Shown in pieces: positions 9,444 through 18,092 of a DNA stretch of 64,000 nucleotides (positions are counted from its first letter, which is position 1; every line of letters begins with the position of its first letter). The stretch covers positions 558,001-622,000 of the forward strand of contig NZ_JAQPCG010000002.1 in assembly GCF_028464145.1 (NCBI RefSeq), given 5' to 3'. Source of the DNA: Maribacter sp. PR1. Lineage in GTDB: Bacteria; Bacteroidota; Bacteroidia; Flavobacteriales; Flavobacteriaceae. The translations under genes were made by a program, and so were the position numbers. The notes under the pieces were generated by a model, which worked only from the letters and a program-made list of their open reading frames with translations, was not told the DNA's origin and ran no database searches.

Positions 9444-10091
9444 TCAGTCCTTCGTAACAATTAATGTTGCCTTGGAGCCCGAGGATAGTAACCACTTATT
9501 GGAATAGAGCAGTTGGCCGGTATCGTCATACACATCCACTTGAGCGGTATTGGGTGCCGAGGAACCATGATTTAATGCCTCAAAGTCAATCTTGTTAAAA
9601 CCAGATTGAAGATCCACGTTAATGCCCTTAAAGGCACCTGTTAAAAGAAGGTTGGGTTCAACGACCATATCGTTTACAAAAATCTTTACGCGGTCTCCAT
9701 CAACAAATTCGTGGTCCCTACAGACGATACCGATAAACTTTCCATTACTTTTTATATCACCCAGATACTGATCTGGAAAGTACTGTCCGGAACCGTTCAA
9801 TCTTTCGCCCGGACCAATACGAGGGTCTATTTTAAGTCCGGTACCAGCTTGTACCAATTCTTCGTCCGGTAACATTTTCACGGGGTTCTTACGCGTCATA
9901 TCCAACTTTGGCTGTTCTTTGATAACCGAAGGTATATTGAGTACATTGCCTATATTGGTGGTGCCCTTGTTATCAATCTTGTTTACCGCTTCTATTTTCA
10001 ATGGCTTTTGCGTAGGTATATCCGTTTGGGCGTAGCTCCATCCAAATACTAAAAAGCATAATACAATAATGATTGGGCTGTGTTTACGCAT
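9444..10091 (-). CDS. Secreted protein of unknown function
   Basis: A 215-residue protein with a clear signal peptide (charged start, hydrophobic stretch to residue 20, likely cleavage after YAQ). The mature part has a Gly/Asn/Pro-rich middle (around residues 80-105) and a C-terminal half predicted as beta strands (VKIFVNDMVVEP, IDFEALNHG, AQVDVYDDTGQLL), suggesting a small beta-sandwich. I recognise no catalytic motif. No lipobox. It sits alone between the acylase (convergent) and the start-proximal side of a dipeptidase operon in the same direction, separated by 97 bases containing two short hairpins (10129-10141 and 10144-10158). A conserved envelope protein is the best guess. Confidence 0.75.
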   Translation of the reverse strand: MRKHSPIIIVLCFLVFGWSYAQTDIPTQKPLKIEAVNKIDNKGTTNIGNVLNIPSVIKEQPKLDMTRKNPVKMLPDEELVQAGTGLKIDPRIGPGERLNGSGQYFPDQYLGDIKSNGKFIGIVCRDHEFVDGDRVKIFVNDMVVEPNLLLTGAFKGINVDLQSGFNKIDFEALNHGSSAPNTAQVDVYDDTGQLLYSNKWLLSSGSKATLIVTKD

Positions 10092-10188
10092 TCGTTTTCT
10101 TAAAATATTGGAATAAAGATAACAAATACCCTGCCACAGGGACTTAACACCCTGTTAAATTCGATTAACGAAGAGGTTAAGGGATTGC

Positions 10189-11256
10189 TTAGTCTGGTAA
10201 ATGCTTTTGTAGAAACCTAGTAAAGTTCCCGTTCATAATATTTTCAATGTCTTCTGGGCTATATCCTTTTTCATTTAGTAATGATGGAATCTTTTGTAAA
10301 TCGGCTATTGTATCCAGGTCCATTGGAGATTGTTCCAACCCAAATCCACCATCCAAATCCGTACCTATTCCCACGTGCAAAGCGTTGCCCGAAAGCTGAC
10401 AGATATGATCAATATTTTGAACCATATGTTTTAAAGAAGCTCCAGTACTTCGCGGAGTAGATTTCCCCCTAACCCAGTTGGGTACCATCATCCAAGCATC
10501 CAATGCCATTCCAACAACCGCGTTTCGTTGTATTAGCTCCTTTATTTGCTCGTCGGAAAATTGACGATTGTGATTCACAAATTTTCTACAATTGTTATGG
10601 CTCGCCCAAATGGGGCCATTATAAGAATCCATGGTTTCCCAGAAACTCTGATCACAAAGGTGGGTCGCATCCAAAATCAGCTTTAGTTTTTCAATTTCCT
10701 TAAGTAATTCTCTTCCCTTTGCACCGATTCCTCCTACGGAATCTGTGCCAAATGCATAAGTTCCAGGACCATAATGTGCCGGACCAACGGCCCGAAGTCC
10801 ATGCTCATAGGACTTATGAAGATAATCCATATTTAGAATGGAATCTGCGCCCTCCAAACTCAAAATATAACCTATGGGCGTATTTTCTTTATCTTGTTTC
10901 CAGTTTTTTAAATGGACGTTAAACTGTTTCTTTGTCTTGATTTGAACCAATTGATTGGCCTCTTCCATGGTTCTGTACCAAGCAAGTTGACCTTGCGTCT
11001 GAGCCCATGCCTGTTGTGGAGATTTCCAGCCTGGCAAATTATTACTGGGCTTTACATATCTAGCAATTTGGGTAGCAACGCAAACGCCTATGTTTCCTTT
11101 TCGCATAGCATCAAAAGAAACGGTATTTTTTCCCCTATCCGGCTTGTCGGTCATTCCTTCCTCACTCGCTCGAATATCTTTCACGGACCAAGTAAGGTCC
11201 CGATTCCATTCCATGGCATTCATGGAAAGGTCTAAGTGGGCATCAAGAATAAACAT
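10189..11256 (-). CDS. Membrane dipeptidase, peptidase family M19
   Basis: A 355-residue zinc hydrolase of the renal dipeptidase fold. Metal ligands expected for the family are visible: H7 and D9 in the N-terminal AHLD motif, E135 in SLEGADS, H199 in DATHLCD and H220 in WASHNNC. No signal peptide, so probably cytoplasmic. Enzymes of this family split dipeptides, notably with a C-terminal D-residue. It is the last gene of a four-gene operon with a GntP permease, a RidA protein and a D-threonine-aldolase-like enzyme, and starts one base after the stop of the preceding gene. The context suggests release of a D-amino acid for the PLP enzyme. Confidence 0.9.
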   Translation of the reverse strand: MFILDAHLDLSMNAMEWNRDLTWSVKDIRASEEGMTDKPDRGKNTVSFDAMRKGNIGVCVATQIARYVKPSNNLPGWKSPQQAWAQTQGQLAWYRTMEEANQLVQIKTKKQFNVHLKNWKQDKENTPIGYILSLEGADSILNMDYLHKSYEHGLRAVGPAHYGPGTYAFGTDSVGGIGAKGRELLKEIEKLKLILDATHLCDQSFWETMDSYNGPIWASHNNCRKFVNHNRQFSDEQIKELIQRNAVVGMALDAWMMVPNWVRGKSTPRSTGASLKHMVQNIDHICQLSGNALHVGIGTDLDGGFGLEQSPMDLDTIADLQKIPSLLNEKGYSPEDIENIMNGNFTRFLQKHLPD

Positions 11257-11257
11257 A

Positions 11258-12370
11258 TTAGATTGTTATTTTATGGTTACGGGCAGCTACTTTCCATTTT
11301 TCGGTAATTTTCCCGTTCTCTACGATGAGTAATTCTGGATACTTTGCTACCGTTGGGCAAATATGTTTAGGAATTGCATAATGTTCCGCACCTACTTCCG
11401 TGACCTTTAAGTCATCGTACTCGACGACTAAATGTTCTTCGGATTGGCTAATTTGTTTACCATGTTCCAAACTCAAAAATTCCAATCTGGGAAAAGGCAT
11501 CTCTGGAGCAATGGATTTGTGCCCCAAATCAAAACATAAAATACCCGCTTTGGGTTTACTTATAATACGGGTAAATAATACTGCTGCCGGAAGAAATTTC
11601 ATTTCTGGAAAAAGTGCTCCGTAACCAACATCCCACAAAAGTGTGGTACCTGGACTAGCAATGACATTTTCCCTTTTACAGTGAATAGGAAAGGTGGGCG
11701 ACCCCCCAGCAATAATGATGGGTAGAGGAAGACTGGCCTTAACTACCCTGTCTTTTAGTGCTAATACCGTATCAAATACCTTATCGCAATCCTGCTTTCT
11801 AATTTTAAAATCGGGATTTCTTAGGTGACCGTCATACACATGTAAACCCTCAATTTTCAAATGGGGATTTTCCGAAATGTGTTTGTATAAATGGAAAGCC
11901 TTGTCATGGGGGACAATACCTGTTCGGTTCATACCCACATTTAAATCGATATAGAGATTGATTATTAAATTATTGGCTTTTCCCAGTTCGGACAATTGGT
12001 CCGCAATTGAAAAAGAGTCCGTGAGGGCAGAAAAATGAATCTTAGGGAATGTTTTAACGAGGGTAATAAACCGTTGCATATTTGCTCCTACGGGCTGCAT
12101 GGCCAATAGCACATCTGGAGCATTGGAAAGGGCCAAAAGCTCAGCTTCGGCAATGGTGGCGCATTTAAACTTATGGATACCAAAATCCATTTGTAACTGA
12201 ATGATTTCAGCAGTTTTGTGGGTTTTTATATGGGGTCGAAGATTTTCTGGATTCCCAGACATCCGAACCATTTCCTGAATATTATGTATTACCCTATCCT
12301 TATAGACCAATAATGAGGGAGAAATGGCTTCTGAACTGTCTTTTAACCGATACCAATTTTCTTGATTCAT
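11258..12370 (-). CDS. D-threonine aldolase / D-serine dehydratase-like PLP enzyme
   Basis: A 370-residue fold-type III PLP enzyme. The cofactor lysine is K49 in the RPHIKTHK motif; an alanine-racemase-like barrel follows with the glycine-rich GGSPTFP phosphate-binding turn near residue 225. The C-terminal domain carries the KHICP motif (H-x-C), the divalent-metal site of D-threonine aldolase and eukaryotic-type D-serine dehydratase. It would act on beta-hydroxy D-amino acids in the cytoplasm, giving glycine plus aldehyde or an oxoacid plus ammonia. It lies 5 bases after the RidA gene; RidA removing the reactive enamine/imine products of such enzymes makes functional sense. Confidence 0.88.
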   Translation of the reverse strand: MNQENWYRLKDSSEAISPSLLVYKDRVIHNIQEMVRMSGNPENLRPHIKTHKTAEIIQLQMDFGIHKFKCATIAEAELLALSNAPDVLLAMQPVGANMQRFITLVKTFPKIHFSALTDSFSIADQLSELGKANNLIINLYIDLNVGMNRTGIVPHDKAFHLYKHISENPHLKIEGLHVYDGHLRNPDFKIRKQDCDKVFDTVLALKDRVVKASLPLPIIIAGGSPTFPIHCKRENVIASPGTTLLWDVGYGALFPEMKFLPAAVLFTRIISKPKAGILCFDLGHKSIAPEMPFPRLEFLSLEHGKQISQSEEHLVVEYDDLKVTEVGAEHYAIPKHICPTVAKYPELLIVENGKITEKWKVAARNHKITI

Positions 12371-12375
12371 ACTAC

Positions 12376-12837
12376 TTATTTGTGAAGTTCGAACATAGCT
12401 TCGATCTCTACGGCAATACCTCCTGGTAACATCATTCCAACAGCACTGCGAACACCGACTCCATTTTCAGGGCCTAACACATCCGACATTAACTCACTAA
12501 AACCATTTATAACCAAGGGGTGATTTTCAAAATCTGCAGTACAATTCACCATTCCTAGTGTCTTCACCAATCTTTTAATTCGGTCTATTTCACCAAAATG
12601 CGTAACAATGGTGGACAACATGGTTAGACCTACATGTCTAGCACCTGCTTTTCCTCCTTCCAAATCCAAGTTATGACCTACTCTACCTTTATATAGGGAC
12701 CCATCCTTTAAAACAGGACCCTGACCAGAAACATATAAAAAATTATCTACCACGAGTATAGGGCGATAGAGTCCTGCTGGTGGTGGGGCAGGAGGTAGTT
12801 CCAGTCCTAATTCTTTTATTCTTTCAGATACAGTCAT
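12376..12837 (-). CDS. RidA/YjgF-family enamine/imine deaminase-like protein
   Basis: A 153-residue protein of the YjgF/YER057c/UK114 fold. It has the LYVSGQGP strand near residue 40 and the GVRSAVG segment near residue 128, whose Arg contacts the carboxylate of 2-imino acids in active RidA proteins. The longer-than-usual N-terminus (ERIKELGLELPPAPPP) is characteristic of a subgroup tied to amino-acid catabolism operons. An in-frame TTG at 12858 would overlap the permease gene by 8 bases; the ATG at 12837 avoids this and is preferred. Probable role: hydrolysis of enamine/imine intermediates released by the adjacent PLP enzyme. Confidence 0.88.
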   Translation of the reverse strand: MTVSERIKELGLELPPAPPPAGLYRPILVVDNFLYVSGQGPVLKDGSLYKGRVGHNLDLEGGKAGARHVGLTMLSTIVTHFGEIDRIKRLVKTLGMVNCTADFENHPLVINGFSELMSDVLGPENGVGVRSAVGMMLPGGIAVEIEAMFELHK

Positions 12838-12850
12838 TTCATAAAAATTT

Positions 12851-14167
12851 TTATACAAATTGATTTAATACCAAGACACCAACCAGGCCCATAACCCCTA
12901 CGGTAGTTTCCATTATCGTCCATGATTTTATGGTATCCTTAATGGACAGATTAAAATATTCCTTGAACAGCCAAAACCCACTATCATTTACATGGGAAAG
13001 CATCAAGCTACCGGAGCCAATGGCCAATACCATTAATTCTGCGCTCGCTCCCGTTCCTTCGATAAGCGGCAAAACGATGCCGGCTGCGGTTAAACCCGCA
13101 ACGGTAGCGGAACCCACACAAACCCTGATTATAGTTGCAATCAACCAAGCTAGGATAAGAGGTGATATAGAAGAGCCACTCAATGCATCACCAATATATT
13201 CACTAACCCCACTATCTATCAAAACTTGTTTTAAAGCCCCAGCACCGGCAATGATTAAGAGTACCATGGTTATACCTTTTACGGCACTGCCCACCGTATC
13301 CATGACCTCTTTCATCTTTTTACCCCGGGCCAATCCCAAGGTGTAAATCGCGACCAAAACCGAGATGAGCATTGCCATTACGGGATTTCCTGCAAAAACT
13401 AAAATTGATTTTATTGTTGATTCTGAAGGTAGAAATAATGCACCAAGAGCTGCAATTGCCATTAGAATAACCGGAAGCAGGGCCGTAAAAATACTTATAC
13501 CGGTTCCTGGCATTTCTTCCTCCTTTAGGATTTTTGGATTCATAAATTCCTTTAAAGGGGTTGCTTTTATATTTTTCATTGTTCTTGAAAGTAACGGTCC
13601 AGCAACTACGATGGCGGGTATCGCTACAATGATACCATATAATAATGTTTTGCTTATGTCCGCATCAAACGTTGCTGCAATAGCTGTTGGTGCGGGGTGA
13701 GGTGGAAGATATCCATGCGTAACGGAAAGTGAGGCAAGCATGGGTAATCCTACATATAGCAATGGCAGCCCTGTGGCTGCGGCTATAGTGAAAACCAGGG
13801 GTACCAGTATGACAAAACCAACGGAATAGAACATGGGGATGCCCACGATAAATCCAGTTAATACAACGGCCCATTGAATGTTTTTCTTTCCAAATTTATC
13901 GACAAGTTTTGTTGTAATTCTTTGGGCAGCACCACTATCGGCCACAAGTTTTCCTAGCATGGCTCCAAGTCCTAAGATAAGTACCAAAAACCCTAGAATA
14001 TTTCCTATCCCTTTTTGAATGGAATTTACGACATCAATAGGTTCCATTCCTTCAGTAATCCCAACAAATAGGGAAACTAAAATAAATGAGATGAATCCGT
14101 TTAATTTAAATTTTGCGACCAAGAGGAACAAAAGAAGAATTCCTAGGACTACGATTAATAAAGGCAT
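12851..14167 (-). CDS. GntP-family permease (gluconate/organic acid:H+ symporter)
   Basis: A 438-residue inner-membrane permease, hydrophobic throughout, with about 12 helices. Family segments seen include GNILGFLVLILGLGAMLG near residue 55, the PPHPAPTAIAATF loop near 155, SATVAGLTAAG near 352 and SHVNDSGFWLFKEY near 390, all very typical of GntP/GntT transporters. Members move gluconate, D-serine (DsdX) or other small hydroxy-acids with protons. As first gene of an operon with D-amino-acid enzymes, a DsdX-like role in D-serine or D-threonine uptake is more plausible than gluconate; no gluconate kinase is present. Confidence 0.9.
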   Translation of the reverse strand: MPLLIVVLGILLLFLLVAKFKLNGFISFILVSLFVGITEGMEPIDVVNSIQKGIGNILGFLVLILGLGAMLGKLVADSGAAQRITTKLVDKFGKKNIQWAVVLTGFIVGIPMFYSVGFVILVPLVFTIAAATGLPLLYVGLPMLASLSVTHGYLPPHPAPTAIAATFDADISKTLLYGIIVAIPAIVVAGPLLSRTMKNIKATPLKEFMNPKILKEEEMPGTGISIFTALLPVILMAIAALGALFLPSESTIKSILVFAGNPVMAMLISVLVAIYTLGLARGKKMKEVMDTVGSAVKGITMVLLIIAGAGALKQVLIDSGVSEYIGDALSGSSISPLILAWLIATIIRVCVGSATVAGLTAAGIVLPLIEGTGASAELMVLAIGSGSLMLSHVNDSGFWLFKEYFNLSIKDTIKSWTIMETTVGVMGLVGVLVLNQFV

Positions 14168-14210
14168 TGGCTGTGGTAGTTAAGTCATTATGGTGCACTA
14201 AAGATACTAT

Positions 14211-14250
14211 AAAAAATAAGTGTATCCCAACCTACTATAGGGATACGCTT
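14211..14250 (-). terminator. Terminator-like hairpin in the leader of the gntP operon
   Basis: An 11-bp stem (one G-U pair) pairs 14218-14228 with 14240-14250 around an 11-base loop. In minus-strand orientation it is followed by a U-rich run (14217 down to 14211, UUUUUUAU), the shape of a Rho-independent terminator. No minus-strand gene lies upstream of it; the gntP start codon is about 45 bases downstream. It is therefore either a leader attenuator or a stop for stray antisense transcription from the divergent gene region. The rest of 14168-14455 shows nothing recognisable. Confidence 0.5.
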
Positions 14251-14455
14251 TTGGGCTACTTTGTTTAAAGTATAGGTTCTGTTTATTTGGTTACCTACTG
14301 TTGAAAGACTTTATAGAGTAAGCAACGAGAATAGCCTCAATAATGGGTTGGAACTATAAAAACCGAAATCAGCCTATTTCCCATTCCCTAACAAAGGGTT
14401 AAAGGGCTGTTGAATCTTTTTAGTATATTTATTTAAGGACCTATTCATTAACTAT

Positions 14456-15712
14456 ATGAGAAAAAGAACTTTTTTAAAGCAATTGGGAGGTGCCGCTTTG
14501 TTTTCACCTTTTTTGGGGATGTCCCAAGACCCTTTGTCCATACCCAATAAACCCTATCCCTTGGAAGAGGATGCCTTTTGGGAACGTATTCGAGAGGATT
14601 ACATTTTAAAGCCTGAATATATCAACCTTGAAAATGGATACTATAATTTTATCCCCAGGCCTATAATGGAAAAGTATATACGGCATATTGAAATCGTGAA
14701 TTACGAGGCCTCCTATTATATGCGGACCCTACAATGGGAAAATAAGGATAAGGTAAGGGATCGTTTGGCAGGCATTGTGGGAGCTTCGTCGGAAGAACTT
14801 ATTATTACACGAAACACTACGGAGTCCTTGGATATGATTATTGGGGGGTATCCATGGCAAAGAAACGACGAGGCCATTTTTGCGGAACAGGATTATGGTG
14901 CCATGAAGAATCAATTCAACTTGATGGCAAAAAAGTATGGTATCAATAATAAAATAGTTTCCCTGCCCAACCATCCGGAGTCAGACGAAGAGATTGTCTC
15001 GCTTTATGAATCCCAGATAACACCAAAGACCAGACTACTAATGATATGTCATATGGTAAACATAACTGGGCAAATCCTACCTGTTAAAAAAATATGTGAC
15101 ATGGCTCATAAACACGGGGTGGAGGTTATGGTCGATGGTGCACATTGTATTGGCCATATAGATGTGAATATAACCGACCTTGGTTGTGATTATTATGGAA
15201 GTAGCCTCCATAAGTGGTTAAGTGTGCCTTTAGGCAGCGGCATGTTGTTTGTGGCAAAACCACATATCGCCAAAATTTGGCCGCTTTTTGCAGATCATAC
15301 AGACAACGTGCCTGAAATTAGACGTCTTAATCACACAGGTACCTTGCCCGTACATACCGATTTAGCTGTAGATGATGCCATTGATTATCTAGAGCGCATT
15401 GGACTACAACGAAAGGAAGAAAGGCTCCGTTACCTGCAGCGGTATTGGAGCGATGCTGTTCGGGATGTGGAACACATCGTAGTGAATACACCTAAGGAAC
15501 GGCACCGCAGCTGTGGTATTGCCAATGTGGGCATAGCCCACCTTAAACCGGCCGACTTGGCCAGAAGCTTATTGGAGGAATTCAACATATTTACCGTGGC
15601 GATAGATTATGCCAACGTTCAGGGCTGTAGGATTACCCCAAATATTTATACCACCACCAAGGAACTTGATGCATTCGTTATTGCCTTGAAGACATTGGCG
15701 AAGAGAGTTTAA
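14456..15712 (+). CDS. Class V aminotransferase-fold PLP enzyme with Tat-like signal
   Basis: A 418-residue enzyme of the cysteine desulfurase/isopenicillin-N-epimerase-like fold. The PLP lysine is K253 in SSLHKWLS; VMVDGAHCIGHI around residue 225 supplies the Asp that contacts the pyridine nitrogen. The N-terminus MRKRTFLKQLGGAAL resembles a twin-arginine signal (KR in place of RR, followed by xFLK) with a hydrophobic stretch to residue 22, so the enzyme may be exported folded with its cofactor. No SufE-like partner or Fe-S genes lie nearby, arguing against a desulfurase role. It diverges from the D-amino-acid operon; epimerase or lyase activity on amino acids is possible but unproven. Confidence 0.85.
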   Translation: MRKRTFLKQLGGAALFSPFLGMSQDPLSIPNKPYPLEEDAFWERIREDYILKPEYINLENGYYNFIPRPIMEKYIRHIEIVNYEASYYMRTLQWENKDKVRDRLAGIVGASSEELIITRNTTESLDMIIGGYPWQRNDEAIFAEQDYGAMKNQFNLMAKKYGINNKIVSLPNHPESDEEIVSLYESQITPKTRLLMICHMVNITGQILPVKKICDMAHKHGVEVMVDGAHCIGHIDVNITDLGCDYYGSSLHKWLSVPLGSGMLFVAKPHIAKIWPLFADHTDNVPEIRRLNHTGTLPVHTDLAVDDAIDYLERIGLQRKEERLRYLQRYWSDAVRDVEHIVVNTPKERHRSCGIANVGIAHLKPADLARSLLEEFNIFTVAIDYANVQGCRITPNIYTTTKELDAFVIALKTLAKRV

Positions 15713-15713
15713 C

Positions 15714-16841
15714 TTATTTCGGTCGTTTCTTTTTTAAACCTAAGAAGGGCTGTAATAAAGGGGTTTTTAGAATTATAAAATGATAAATAAACCAACTAAA
15801 TCCAAATGTTCCCAAAATTAGGATGGATGCTTTTGGAAATAATCCCCATGACAAATCCATAAGGAAATAGGCCAAAATAATGGTTATGGTTTGGTGAAGA
15901 ATATAAAAAGGGTAAACAGCCCGATTGGCATAAGTGAGCGAATTACTTTTACGGTTTAAATATTTGGCTGAATAACCAAAAAGCACCAGAATCCAAGACC
16001 ATATATTGCCAACTTTTAAAAGAGCCTCCGTGAAATGAACTAGATAGCCGTCCTCTAGAAATATCCAAATAAAAACTTGACCAAAGAAAGTAAAAATACC
16101 CACTAGGAGCGCCTTTGATTTTATTTTATCTACGCTAGTCCAAAATACATTTCCTGCCGAGATTAATAAAAATCCATAGAAGAATAGAACTAGGCTAAAA
16201 CTAAAATTGAACCAGTCATCTATCAAGGCGTGCGTAATATCAAAGAAGGGTTCCAAACAAGCTTCCAATAAATAAAGGGGTATTATCAGCCAATATAGTC
16301 CGAAGGTTTTGCTAAAGATTTTCTTAATCCAATTAATGAAACCAGGTTCTTTCTTTAGCAAATAGATAAATACAGGTCCTAAAAGAAGCGAAAAAATTAA
16401 TAGATAAGGGAGGAACCATAAATGATGCCAACTAACATTTCCTTCAGGATAGACACCATTAAAAGCAACTGAAGTAAAATAATCCCAATAGGAACCTGAG
16501 AATTGATTTTTTGTCAAGCGTTCTAAATATACTTGTGGCGGGACAATGAAAAGCATACCAAATATTAAAGGAATTCCTAACCTTCTGATACGTTCCCAAC
16601 TGAACTGACAAAGATTTCTTTTCGAAAAGGCATAATAGGTGCCCATACCAGAAATGACAAAGAGAATAGGAAGTCTCCATTGGTTTAAAAAAAGCATGGG
16701 CCATTTTATCCATTCATAAATATGATTGTTCTTAATATGCCAGCCCCAAGGGACAAAAAACATGCCTACATGATAAAATATAAGTAATGCAAATACAATG
16801 ACACGTAGCCAATCCAAATCGTATCTCCTAATTCCCTTCAT
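15714..16841 (-). CDS. Membrane-bound acyltransferase (acyltransferase 3/OpgC-like)
   Basis: A 375-residue integral membrane protein with about ten helices. The N-terminus RRYDLDWLRVIVFALLIFYH carries the conserved acyltransferase-3 arrangement with the essential His in the first helix, and WRLPILFVISGMG near residue 60 matches the second family segment. These enzymes transfer acyl groups to sugars or glucans at the inner membrane; OpgC succinylates periplasmic glucans. A TTG at 16859 is possible, but the ATG at 16841 is preferred. It lies downstream of the AraC regulator in the same direction; its stop is one base from the stop of the convergent PLP enzyme. Confidence 0.85.
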   Translation of the reverse strand: MKGIRRYDLDWLRVIVFALLIFYHVGMFFVPWGWHIKNNHIYEWIKWPMLFLNQWRLPILFVISGMGTYYAFSKRNLCQFSWERIRRLGIPLIFGMLFIVPPQVYLERLTKNQFSGSYWDYFTSVAFNGVYPEGNVSWHHLWFLPYLLIFSLLLGPVFIYLLKKEPGFINWIKKIFSKTFGLYWLIIPLYLLEACLEPFFDITHALIDDWFNFSFSLVLFFYGFLLISAGNVFWTSVDKIKSKALLVGIFTFFGQVFIWIFLEDGYLVHFTEALLKVGNIWSWILVLFGYSAKYLNRKSNSLTYANRAVYPFYILHQTITIILAYFLMDLSWGLFPKASILILGTFGFSWFIYHFIILKTPLLQPFLGLKKKRPK

Positions 16842-16914
16842 GATTTTTGTTTTTGTCAAAGATTAAATTAGAAAGTTGCCCGACAAATATTTGGGGTGCC
16901 GTTTCTGTCCTGAA

Positions 16915-18090
16915 TTACAATTTTGGAGAAAATGACTTCATGAATGACGAGGGAGATGTTCCCGTATGTTTTTTAAATGCGTTATAGAAAGCAGATTTGG
17001 ATTTGAAACCTACAGATACCCCAATAGCCTCTATGGTTAAATTGGAAAAGTTTGGATCTATTAGTTTCTTTTTTGATTGCTCAATTCTCTTTTGATTTAA
17101 AAAATCATTGAAGTTGGATTGACGACTCTGATTAATGACCTTGGATAAATGATTAGGATGAATTTGTAAAACTGTGGCTAAATCTTTTAAAGATGCTTTT
17201 GGGTTGAGGAAGTATTCGTTGTCGATTACATAAGATTCAACGGCTTCTATATTTATTTCTTGTTTTGGATTACTTAGTGTTTCGTATTTGTCCGCAATCC
17301 ATGATTTTTCAAAAAAGCGAGATTCTGATAGGAGTACGTAGGTGGTTAAAAGTGTTATGAGGGTATGAAAAATACCTAAGTAGTGGTCACCTCCGTCATC
17401 GTCATAAGAATAATAGATAGAAAATATAAAGATTAATAATAATAGAAGTACTAGTCCCGTGTTTCTTGTAAAGATGTACTTTCTTGATTTTGCTGTTATT
17501 CCCAAATCGGTCAATCTTACTTTTTCTTTCCACACAAGCAATAATGATAAAATCACATAAAGGAGAAAGCTGAATAAAACTAACCAATCGAATAGATCTT
17601 TAATGTAATGATAACCATAACTGAAAGAATCGGGAACCACAGCGGCATCCAAAGTTGAATAATAAGCTCCTAAATAGGCATTATATTTTACAGGCAAAGG
17701 AGCAAAATAAAATGGTATTTGGGATAGAAAGTAAGTAATAGGTATTACAAAATGCCACCAACTTTCTTTCAACGAAATATTTTGGCGTTTTAGAAAAACA
17801 TATATAGAAAAATATGAGGTGGGGCCAATTAATAAAACTAATACCTCCGTGGAGTCATTGAGAAACATCACATGTTTTATAAGTCCTGTATAGCATAAAT
17901 AGGTATCCAAAAAGATAATTGCGGATGCCAGCATACAGCCGGCCAACCATTTTATTCCGGTGTTGGTACCAGATCGCAAGAAAAGTACGGACGCAAGGAA
18001 AAAACTTTGCACAACTCCCAAAAACATAAAGCTAGAAACCAAATTATGTCTTATAGGAAGATTTTCTATTAATTGTTCTATTTGGTCCAC
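16915..18090 (-). CDS. Membrane-anchored AraC-family transcriptional regulator
   Basis: A 391-residue protein with about seven hydrophobic helices in residues 20-260 followed by a C-terminal AraC DNA-binding domain (about 280-385). The two helix-turn-helix units are visible in SLKDLATVLQIHPNHLSKVI and TIEAIGVSVGFKSKSAFYN, and the GTSPSSFM ending is typical. Such 7TM-AraC proteins are common in Flavobacteria and probably sense an envelope or extracellular signal; the ligand is unknown. The start is GTG at 18090, 2 bases after the stop of the phosphoesterase gene; an ATG exists 21 codons inside but would remove the first part before helix one. Confidence 0.88.
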   Translation of the reverse strand: MDQIEQLIENLPIRHNLVSSFMFLGVVQSFFLASVLFLRSGTNTGIKWLAGCMLASAIIFLDTYLCYTGLIKHVMFLNDSTEVLVLLIGPTSYFSIYVFLKRQNISLKESWWHFVIPITYFLSQIPFYFAPLPVKYNAYLGAYYSTLDAAVVPDSFSYGYHYIKDLFDWLVLFSFLLYVILSLLLVWKEKVRLTDLGITAKSRKYIFTRNTGLVLLLLLIFIFSIYYSYDDDGGDHYLGIFHTLITLLTTYVLLSESRFFEKSWIADKYETLSNPKQEINIEAVESYVIDNEYFLNPKASLKDLATVLQIHPNHLSKVINQSRQSNFNDFLNQKRIEQSKKKLIDPNFSNLTIEAIGVSVGFKSKSAFYNAFKKHTGTSPSSFMKSFSPKL

Positions 18091-18092
18091 TA

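Noticed and set aside
10129-10158. Terminator for the dipeptidase operon
   Set aside because: Two short hairpins (CCCTG...CAGGG and TTAACA...TGTTAA) are present, but neither is followed by a T-run on either strand.
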